Source of the DNA: Eubacterium sp. CAG:248
Lineage (GTDB): Bacteria; Bacillota; Clostridia; Lachnospirales; Lachnospiraceae
Length of the DNA: 9,317 bases
Reading direction: 5' to 3'
NCBI GenBank assembly: GCA_000436475.1
Contig: FR886196.1
Location: forward strand, 1-9,317
A program made the translations under genes and the position numbers. The notes under the pieces were generated by a model. It saw nothing but the letters and a program-made list of their open reading frames with translations. It did no database searches and was not told the DNA's origin. This document shows, piece by piece, positions 1 through 5,859 of this stretch. Each line of letters starts with the position of its first letter. The first letter of the stretch is position 1.

Positions 1-1383
1 ACCGCCACAGCCATCACGTCCTGTACGTCCACCAAGAAGAATAATAATATCTCCTGGGTCTGAATTCTCTCTCTTAACTGCACTTCTTGGAGCTGCTGCT
101 ATAACAGCACCTATCTCCATACGTTTTGCAACATAGTCAGGGTGATATATTTCCTTGACATAACCTGTTGCAAGACCTATCTGGTTACCATATGAGCTGT
201 ATCCATGAGCTGCCTCTGTAACTATCTTTCTTTGTGGAAGCTTGCCATGTAGTGTGTCTGCTACTGGAACTGTAGGATCAGCTGCACCTGTTATACGCAT
301 AGCCTGATATACATATGTTCGTCCTGAAAGTGGATCTCTTATAGCTCCACCAAGACATGTAGCAGCACCACCAAATGGCTCTATCTCTGTTGGGTGGTTG
401 TGAGTTTCATTCTTGAAGTTAACAAGCCATTCTTCTGTCTTTCCATCTATTTCAACTGGAACTACTATAGAGCAGGCATTTATCTCATCAGATTCTTCCT
501 GATCATCTAACTTTCCCTCTGCCTTTAACTTCTTCATACCCATAAGCGCAAGATCCATAAGACATACGAACTTGTCTTTTCTATCCTTATAGATAACTGC
601 TCTATCAGAAAGATACTTATTGTAAGTTTCTTCCATAGGAGCTCTATAAAAACCGTCCTTGAATGTAACATTCTTTAACTCTGTTGCAAATGTTGTATGA
701 CGGCAGTGATCTGACCAGTATGTATCAAGCACTCTGATCTCTGTCATAGATGGATCTCTCTTCTCTTCGTTCTTAAAATAATCCTTAATAAACTGGAAAT
801 CCTTAAATGTCATAGCAAGACCAAGTGAGTCATATAAAGCCTTAAGTTTATCCTCATCCATGTCCTTGAATCCATCAAATATAATAACATCAGCTGGCGT
901 ATCGAACTTAGTAACAAGTGTCTGTGGAATATTCTCATCTGCTACTCTTGAGTCAACTGGATTAATACAATGGTTTTTAATCTTATCCTTATCTTCCTCT
1001 GTAAGCTTTCCAGAGATAATATAAGTAGTTGCTGTCTTAATTACCGGAGTTTCATTCTCGTTAAGAAACTTAACGCACTGTTCAGCTGAATCTGCTCTCT
1101 GGTCAAACTGTCCTGGAAGATATTCCACAGAGAATACATAGTCATCATCAGCAGCTGCAAATTCTGTTTCATAAACATCATCTACAGGTGGTTCTGAAAA
1201 TACAGTAGTAAGTGCTTTATTGTATGTATCATCAGAAAGATTCTCAATATCATATCTTATAAGCACTCTTACATCTGTGATATCCTTTATTCCTAGATAT
1301 CCTGTGATTTCATCGTGAAGTTCCTTGGCATTAACTGCAAAAGGTTTCTTCTTTTCAACAAAAACTCTTCTTACGCCACTCAT
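1..1383 (-). CDS. purL: Phosphoribosylformylglycinamidine synthase, N-terminal 461 residues (partial)
   Basis: The enzyme performs the fourth step of de novo purine synthesis in the cytoplasm, converting FGAR to FGAM with ATP and glutamine. The reading frame is open from an ATG at 1383 to the left edge, giving 461 residues and no stop, so the rest lies outside the window. Recognisable family motifs are TYWSDHCRHTTF (about residues 221-232), NETHNHPTEIEPFGGAAT (about 325-342) and GGRTGRDGCGG at the edge (451-461). The long N-terminal region before the first ATPase motif fits the large single-chain PurL of about 1250 residues (PurS-like, linker, two ATPase halves, glutaminase) rather than the small PurL/PurQ/PurS complex; this is inferred because the glutaminase part is not visible. 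A GAAAGGA ribosome site at 1394-1400 supports the start. It has its own promoter and seems to begin a new transcription unit. Confidence 0.96.
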   Translation of the reverse strand, partial: MSGVRRVFVEKKKPFAVNAKELHDEITGYLGIKDITDVRVLIRYDIENLSDDTYNKALTTVFSEPPVDDVYETEFAAADDDYVFSVEYLPGQFDQRADSAEQCVKFLNENETPVIKTATTYIISGKLTEEDKDKIKNHCINPVDSRVADENIPQTLVTKFDTPADVIIFDGFKDMDEDKLKALYDSLGLAMTFKDFQFIKDYFKNEEKRDPSMTEIRVLDTYWSDHCRHTTFATELKNVTFKDGFYRAPMEETYNKYLSDRAVIYKDRKDKFVCLMDLALMGMKKLKAEGKLDDQEESDEINACSIVVPVEIDGKTEEWLVNFKNETHNHPTEIEPFGGAATCLGGAIRDPLSGRTYVYQAMRITGAADPTVPVADTLHGKLPQRKIVTEAAHGYSSYGNQIGLATGYVKEIYHPDYVAKRMEIGAVIAAAPRSAVKRENSDPGDIIILLGGRTGRDGCGG

Positions 1384-1413
1384 TTTTATTAATTCCTTTC
1401 TTAATCAGCTGTA

Positions 1414-1438
1414 ATTCTCTCACTATTATTGAAAGAAT
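1414..1438 (-). promoter_or_regulatory. Stem-loop (or operator) at the 5' end of the purL leader
   Basis: The minus strand reads ATTCTTTCA, a 7-nt loop (ATAATAG), then TGAGAGAAT. The arms pair over 9 positions with one G-U wobble. The predicted transcription start is at about 1439, so the hairpin would sit at the extreme 5' end of the mRNA. It could stabilise the transcript, act as a regulator binding site just past the start point, or form a two-state leader with the ribosome site downstream. The structure is seen; the role is inferred. Confidence 0.4.
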
Positions 1439-1445
1439 GTAAAAT

Positions 1446-1474
1446 ATTGTAACATATTAAAATTAAATAAACAA
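1446..1474 (-). promoter_or_regulatory. Sigma-A type promoter for purL
   Basis: On the minus strand a -35 box TTGTTT (1469-1474) and a -10 box TACAAT (1446-1451) are separated by exactly 17 nt. The bases TGT directly before the -10 box make an extended -10 element. Transcription should start near 1439, leaving a leader of about 55 nt, which is too short for a purine riboswitch. No TSS data are available, so this is a consensus match only. Confidence 0.7.
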
Positions 1475-1480
1475 GCTTGA

Positions 1481-2416
1481 TTATTCATGCATACGTCTTA
1501 TAATCTTATAAACAACCTCGTTACTCATAACCATAGGTGCTGTATGGGCAAAGAATACTATTCCATCTGTCGGCGATATTATCTCACTTTTTACAAAGCC
1601 TTCGCACGGATCTATGACCTGTCCTATAACCTCGTTATGTACTACCGGATCACCCGGTTCTTTTAATCTTTTATAGAAGCCTGCATCGTAGGTCTTAACT
1701 GCTGAAAGATCATATTCGTTTATAACGCTGGCTATATATCCACTATGATTATTATACTTTAAGATACCCATTCTTGTAAGGAATCTTAGCACCGAAGATA
1801 CAGCCTGTCTTGCCGATTTTTCATCAACCATATCTGTACTGTTTGTGTATATAGAAAATGCATTCGTTCCATTCATCTGCCAGTTATAATTAAGTGTTGC
1901 AGTATCCATAGGCTTTGGCTTTCTTATAACTACATACTGAAGACCGAACAGATTTGCAAGGCTTGCACTCTGATAACCAGTTTCCATCATACGGACATGT
2001 GGGATAAAATCACCAGGCATATAAAAGCTTGCAAACTGTATCCCATAACTATATCCCCTACAGCTTTCAAATATAGCTGCTGCTATCTGCTTTGTTGTAT
2101 CTCCTGCTGCATCACCAGGAAACATTCTGTTGATATCAAGATTATCTATAGGCCAGAATCTCTTTTCAACATTCATGGAGAATCTGTTTGCGGATGGTAT
2201 AACAAGTATCTCATGGTTATGCGATATCGCTCCATGCGTCTCAAGCTCCTTAAGTACCTTAATAAGCTGTGAGCATATATACAGCTGCTGTATTTCGTTG
2301 CCTCTTAATGCTCCGACTATACATGCAGACTTTTCACCACCTCCAAAGCTATAACCTTCTATCTCAAAATTCTCCCTATATATACCCTTTAAACTATATA
2401 ATATTTCTTTTTTCAT
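1481..2416 (-). CDS. Aspartoacylase/succinylglutamate desuccinylase-like protein, probably catalytically dead
   Basis: This 311-residue protein is a paralogue of the adjacent upstream product. Shared landmarks are the LDINRMFPGD loop (93-102), IPHVRM (138-143) and a C-terminal beta-rich lipoyl/barrel-like domain (about 225-305, with SPTDGIVF at 281-288). Members of the family are zinc hydrolases using an H-x-x-E pair, a second His and a general-base Glu. Here the first motif reads GALRGNE, so the His is R38 while E41 is kept; the D-x-H motif reads GIQ, so the zinc His is Q127 and the Asp is G125; and the position of the catalytic Glu is Y190. It probably cannot bind zinc normally or catalyse. 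The ATG at 2416 overlaps the upstream stop in an ATGA arrangement and has a GGAGG site (2426-2430) 9 nt before it, pointing to coupled translation and perhaps a heteromeric complex. It is the last gene of its unit. Confidence 0.85.
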   Translation of the reverse strand: MKKEILYSLKGIYRENFEIEGYSFGGGEKSACIVGALRGNEIQQLYICSQLIKVLKELETHGAISHNHEILVIPSANRFSMNVEKRFWPIDNLDINRMFPGDAAGDTTKQIAAAIFESCRGYSYGIQFASFYMPGDFIPHVRMMETGYQSASLANLFGLQYVVIRKPKPMDTATLNYNWQMNGTNAFSIYTNSTDMVDEKSARQAVSSVLRFLTRMGILKYNNHSGYIASVINEYDLSAVKTYDAGFYKRLKEPGDPVVHNEVIGQVIDPCEGFVKSEIISPTDGIVFFAHTAPMVMSNEVVYKIIRRMHE

Positions 2417-3357
2417 GACTTTCTGCCTCCATGCACTCTGGCAAGAAGTGCTCCTTTATACACAACAGGATTTTCCCTTAGTGTAAACACTATTCCATCC
2501 ATAGGGGATTCTACATGCTGTATAATCCTTCCTTCTATAGGTTCTATTATGTCACCTATAGGATCACCCATATGTATTACTCCACATGAATTAATAGCTG
2601 GAACAAATATACCACTTTCCCTGGCTGTAAGAAAGTTAACCTCCCCCTCTGTTGATATGATAGGCTCCCTTACACTTACCGGCTCATCATCCCATATACC
2701 AAGGTTAATACAAAGATTAAATATGCCATCAAGAAGCTGCATACTGTATTCTTTGTTTATTCTGTTTCCAACACCCATCTCTGCTACAAGTGTTGGAACA
2801 CCCATATGGTTAAGACTATATGCAAGTGTAGCATCAAGCACAGTTATTGATGAAAATATCCATACAAAGTCAGCATTAAGCATCTTTGCATATGGAAGAA
2901 GCCTGTCTACGTTATCATCGTTAAGTCTTACCTGTGGCATTTCTCTTACAAATATATTACTTGAGTGAATATCAAGGCAGAAATCACTTCCTATAATATC
3001 ATTCACTATACCTGCAGCAACACTTTCTGCTACTGCACCATTATTATCACCTGGAAATACTCTGTTCATATCAAGCTCAAACATAGGAATTCCCCTTGTA
3101 CCTATATCTATTCCAAGTGGATTGATATCCGGATATATGTCTATTATTCCCTTTAGCTTTTCCGGATATTGGTTAATCCGCCTTATAACCTCATAACATA
3201 TGTATTGTCCATCAAGTTCATCACCATGAATCCCAGTAACTATGGATATTCTTGGAACGTTATCCCCATCTTTATAATTCTTTGGCATAAGTCTGTTTTT
3301 CCTTACAACCATACTCTCGTGTACTGGAAGCTCTATTGATGCTACCTCTTTAATCAT
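2413..3357 (-). CDS. Succinylglutamate desuccinylase/aspartoacylase family zinc hydrolase (M14-like)
   Basis: A 314-residue cytoplasmic hydrolase with no signal peptide. Family members cleave N-acyl amino acids or related amides; the substrate here cannot be read from sequence. The active-site set looks complete: GIHGDE (zinc ligands H44 and E47), LDMNRVFPGD (95-104), LDIHSS (D129, zinc ligand H131), MPQVRL (140-145) and VAEMG (catalytic E193). The region from about 237 to 310 forms the usual C-terminal beta domain (SPMDGIVF at 284-291). The ATG at 3357 has an AGAGG site (3370-3374) with a rather long 12-nt spacer. The stop overlaps the start of the downstream paralogue by 4 nt. It is not astE in context, because no other arginine succinyltransferase pathway genes are nearby, so no gene symbol is given. 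Confidence 0.9.
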   Translation of the reverse strand: MIKEVASIELPVHESMVVRKNRLMPKNYKDGDNVPRISIVTGIHGDELDGQYICYEVIRRINQYPEKLKGIIDIYPDINPLGIDIGTRGIPMFELDMNRVFPGDNNGAVAESVAAGIVNDIIGSDFCLDIHSSNIFVREMPQVRLNDDNVDRLLPYAKMLNADFVWIFSSITVLDATLAYSLNHMGVPTLVAEMGVGNRINKEYSMQLLDGIFNLCINLGIWDDEPVSVREPIISTEGEVNFLTARESGIFVPAINSCGVIHMGDPIGDIIEPIEGRIIQHVESPMDGIVFTLRENPVVYKGALLARVHGGRKS

Positions 3358-3385
3358 ATATTTATACTACCTCTTGTTTTCCTTA

Positions 3386-4795
3386 TTACATTGAATCGAA
3401 ATTCCTTATAATTATTCCTGATGATGTTTTCTTAAGTGCAATATGTGTGAATACCGAGCTTGTTACATATTTCTTGTCACCCATAAACACACGGCTACCC
3501 GGATATATGTTCTTATCTACCTTTACAACCGCTCTTTCTGATTCTTTTATAAGTGAATAAAGATATCTGCCCTGTTCCTCGTAGCTTGCCTTTTCAGCCT
3601 TCTTTACTATCTTTGTCTGGAACACCTTTCTATGCAGCACTTCATCAAACTTATCTGATTTCGCATTTTTTAATATGTCTAGCTTATATAATGCCTGATC
3701 ATATCGTTCTATTTCCGAATCTATTTCCTTAATCTTCATAATAATCTGTGCATACTCTGTATTGATATTTTGAGTTGCACCTACTCTTATAATCGTCTTG
3801 GCAAATGCATCACTGCCACAACTTTTTACAGTAATGCCTCGTACTCCTGTAACATCACCACCTATAACAGATCCGAGCTTGCCTTCAAGGTATACATTTC
3901 CATATGCCGTAGCATTTGTATTAAGCATATAATCACACTTAATATCACCATGGCTTATGACTCTTGCATTCTCGAAAAATCTTGCTGATATATTACCTCC
4001 AGCTTCGATATATCCATTGGTCTTTGCATTGACACCATCCTTAATGATTATATCCTTCCCAGCCTTAAGCACTGCATCTTCAACATAACCACCTATAAAT
4101 ATGTTACCCATGGCATTAACTGTAACTCCACTGTATACACCACCATCTATAGTAACATCTCCATTAAAATCTATATTACTTCCATCAAGATCCCCTGAAA
4201 CACTGTATACACTGCTTACATTAAGATCGTAATTACGGTATTCAACCTTTCCATCAACCTGTGCATAATATGTGTTACCATCATCAGATACCGTAAAGCC
4301 TTTACCGCGTAATCTTGGACTAGGTCTTCCTGGCTTAGGTACAAGAAGCTTACCACACACATCATAGCCAAACTCTCCTTTAGTAGGTTCAATATACTCT
4401 GCAAGCATATCTCCTGAGCTTACCTTTTCGAAAAGCTTTACATTAAAGTAGTCAACCGAGCCATCTTCTCTTAAGGTCGGCTTGTTATCTCTTTCATAGT
4501 TCTCATCAAAATGAAATATATAGTGTCCATTCTCGCCGTTAACTGCTGGCTTCCCCTCTGCTACTGTAACATCTATTTCATATATCTTTTTTAAAATGAC
4601 ATCACGTATTTTCCCCGCATCTATACCTGTTCGCACACCTGCTGCTGACAGTTTTTCTATAACCTCTTCATATGTATATGAGCCATCCTGTCCTATTGAA
4701 CCAAGGACAATACTCGCACTCATATGATCTTCGGAAACACTGACAACTACATTCTTGGTATTCAATTCTGTTTGTTTTTCATATACATTACTCAA
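3386..4795 (-). CDS. FapA family protein (DUF342, polymer-forming beta-helix)
   Basis: The protein of 469 residues (with the start chosen here) has the layout of the FapA/DUF342 family: an N-terminal domain (about 15-180, including GEFGYDVCGK near 140-149), a central right-handed beta-helix of short glycine-rich turns (about 185-335; NGDVTIDGG, GNIFIGGYVEDA, AGKDIIIKDGV), a coiled-coil pair (about 345-425) and a short C-terminal beta part. FapA is named for a role in flagellar assembly in Vibrio, but the family is common in species and loci without flagella, and no flagellar gene is present here. A longer TTG start at 4810 would place a GGAGGA site inside the gene; TTG at 4795 has that site (4803-4808) 7 nt upstream and is preferred. 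It lies between the repeat protein and the hydrolase pair in one apparent operon, with 28 nt to the next gene. It may act as a cytoplasmic scaffold; this is inference. Confidence 0.88.
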   Translation of the reverse strand: MSNVYEKQTELNTKNVVVSVSEDHMSASIVLGSIGQDGSYTYEEVIEKLSAAGVRTGIDAGKIRDVILKKIYEIDVTVAEGKPAVNGENGHYIFHFDENYERDNKPTLREDGSVDYFNVKLFEKVSSGDMLAEYIEPTKGEFGYDVCGKLLVPKPGRPSPRLRGKGFTVSDDGNTYYAQVDGKVEYRNYDLNVSSVYSVSGDLDGSNIDFNGDVTIDGGVYSGVTVNAMGNIFIGGYVEDAVLKAGKDIIIKDGVNAKTNGYIEAGGNISARFFENARVISHGDIKCDYMLNTNATAYGNVYLEGKLGSVIGGDVTGVRGITVKSCGSDAFAKTIIRVGATQNINTEYAQIIMKIKEIDSEIERYDQALYKLDILKNAKSDKFDEVLHRKVFQTKIVKKAEKASYEEQGRYLYSLIKESERAVVKVDKNIYPGSRVFMGDKKYVTSSVFTHIALKKTSSGIIIRNFDSM

Positions 4796-4802
4796 ATCTG
4801 AA

Positions 4803-4808
4803 TCCTCC
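4803..4808 (-). promoter_or_regulatory. Ribosome binding site that fixes a TTG start for the FapA gene
   Basis: GGAGGA on the minus strand ends 7 nt before the TTG at 4793-4795. No in-frame ATG lies near it; the next methionine codon comes about 25 codons into the protein. This near-perfect site makes TTG the most likely initiator and excludes the longer TTG start at 4810, which overlaps the site itself. Confidence 0.75.
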
Positions 4809-4846
4809 AATCATCTATAGTTCTCTGTTTTACTCATACTTTGCTC

Positions 4847-5773
4847 TTAATTATCCTTATATATCAACAGTTCCGATGGATCTACACCTTTTTCAAGTCT
4901 GATTCTTATCTGTTCCATCTGTCTGAATGTATATCTTGGATCTGCATAAAGGCTTACATCTACACCACTTTCAAGTCCTAGCAGTATCTCCTGGCTCTGT
5001 AGTTCATTCAGCTGTTCTGATTCATCTGTATTCTTATTCCCAGCTTTCAGCCTTTCCTCCTTCATCCTTACTGCATCGATAAAAGGATCTGCATATGAAC
5101 TAACATCAATGCCTTCTTCCAATCCCAGTCTTATCTGTTCCATCTGCCCGGAAGAAAAACCTATCATATCATACTTTGATACATCAACATTATTCTCAAG
5201 TCCAAGCCTTATCTGCTTCATCTGTTCAGATGTATACTCGTGCAGCATGTATTTTGATATATCAACGCATTTTATAAGTCCAAGCCTTATCTCGTTTAGC
5301 TGGCTTGCATTGTAATTTTTTTTGACAAAAAATGAAATATCTATATCATCTTTTTTAGAAAGCCTTATCTGCCTTAATACATCTCCAGGATAACCCTGAT
5401 TAGCATATCTGCTAAGATCATATCTGTACTTAAGTGCAAGCCTTATTTCCCTCATAACAGAATAATCATACTTTGGATTGCATATAAGTGAAATATCTAT
5501 ACCTTCTTTTATGCCTTCCTTTATCTGCTCCATCTGCATATAATCATACTCTGTGCTGGCAAAAGGTGTTACATCCACACCTTCCTCAAGTGCATTCCTT
5601 ATGGTTTTCATCTGTCTTTCGTTATACTCTTTTACAGCGTATATGGATACATCAACACCACTGCTCATTCCCATTGTAATCTCTAATGCCTGCAAATCGT
5701 TAAACCCGGCTTTCTTCCACTCCTCTATACCAGCATTAGAATTAATCATTTCTTTTAAATTTTTTTCTTCCAT
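4847..5773 (-). CDS. Protein made of 26-residue tandem repeats, function unknown
   Basis: I do not recognise a named family. After about 22 residues, the 308-residue protein consists of ten full repeats and one degenerate copy (231-253), each 26 residues long with almost no indels. The consensus has Y/F at position 2, Q6-M7, I10-R11-L12-G13-L14-E15, G17-[VI]-D19-[VI]-S21 and Y23-A24. I10 and D19 are invariant in all ten full copies. Each unit looks like one amphipathic helix (6-16) followed by a turn and a short extended piece, which suggests a superhelical solenoid for protein binding. No signal peptide, membrane segment or catalytic motif is visible. The ATG at 5773 has GGAG (5782-5785) 8 nt upstream; a longer TTG start at 5791 would lie upstream of that site and is less likely. 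It appears to be the first gene of the unit continuing into FapA (51-nt gap). The GVDVS core recalls ankyrin GADVN, but the 26-residue pitch does not fit ankyrins. Confidence 0.85.
   Translation of the reverse strand: MEEKNLKEMINSNAGIEEWKKAGFNDLQALEITMGMSSGVDVSIYAVKEYNERQMKTIRNALEEGVDVTPFASTEYDYMQMEQIKEGIKEGIDISLICNPKYDYSVMREIRLALKYRYDLSRYANQGYPGDVLRQIRLSKKDDIDISFFVKKNYNASQLNEIRLGLIKCVDISKYMLHEYTSEQMKQIRLGLENNVDVSKYDMIGFSSGQMEQIRLGLEEGIDVSSYADPFIDAVRMKEERLKAGNKNTDESEQLNELQSQEILLGLESGVDVSLYADPRYTFRQMEQIRIRLEKGVDPSELLIYKDN
4859..5707 (-). repeat. Tandem 78-bp coding repeat array (26 residues per unit, 11 units)
   Basis: Units in the 308-residue numbering begin at residues 23, 49, 75, 101, 127, 153, 179, 205, 231, 254 and 280. 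The ninth is 23 residues long and has lost the consensus. At DNA level the copies are much diverged, although short stretches such as CAGATGGAACAGAT recur near 4911 and 5136. The array is therefore old and kept at protein level rather than a fresh expansion. Confidence 0.85.
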
Positions 5774-5781
5774 ACTGTATT

Positions 5782-5785
5782 CTCC
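5782..5785 (-). promoter_or_regulatory. Ribosome binding site deciding the start of the repeat protein
   Basis: GGAG on the minus strand lies 8 nt before the ATG at 5771-5773. The longer frame starts at a TTG (5791) located upstream of this site with no good site of its own, so the ATG is the preferred start. Confidence 0.7.
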
Positions 5786-5825
5786 AACCAAAATAATCTC
5801 ATAATTAACAATTCACGTTTATATT

Positions 5826-5855
5826 ATATTACTAATAATATCATATGTCTGACAA
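5826..5855 (-). promoter_or_regulatory. Possible promoter for the repeat protein/FapA/hydrolase unit
   Basis: In the 86-nt gap after the helicase gene, the minus strand has TTGTCA (5850-5855) as a -35 box, an 18-nt spacer and TAATAT (5826-5831) as a -10 box. The -10 box is one arm of a perfect inverted repeat (ATATTA, loop TTAG, TAATAT; 5826-5841). In such an AT-rich stretch chance matches are common, and read-through from the helicase gene is equally possible because no strong terminator is seen. Confidence 0.4.
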
Positions 5856-5859
5856 TTTA

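Noticed and set aside
1384..1480. Purine riboswitch or PurR-type box before purL
   Set aside because: The predicted leader is too short for a purine riboswitch and no CCGAAC-type PurR box is visible.
1464..1484. Imperfect palindrome around CAAGCTTG after the last hydrolase gene, as a terminator
   Set aside because: With a realistic loop only a few weak pairs remain, there is no GC-rich stem, and it overlaps the purL -35 box; an intrinsic terminator is not supported.
2549..2968. Plus-strand frame of 139 codons opposite the intact hydrolase gene
   Set aside because: It lies wholly inside a convincing gene on the other strand, has no recognisable motif and no good ribosome site; it is a shadow of the hydrolase codons.
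3386..4795. FapA gene as part of a flagellar locus
   Set aside because: No flagellar, chemotaxis or related sigma factor gene is found among the neighbours in the window.
4811..4837. Tiny frame MSKTENYR ending just before the FapA ribosome site
   Set aside because: It is only eight codons with a weak upstream site; a leader peptide cannot be supported without conservation data.
4859..5707. Regular 78-bp repetition considered as a CRISPR array or non-coding satellite
   Set aside because: The frame is open throughout and conservation is at protein level; there are no identical short repeats with unique spacers.
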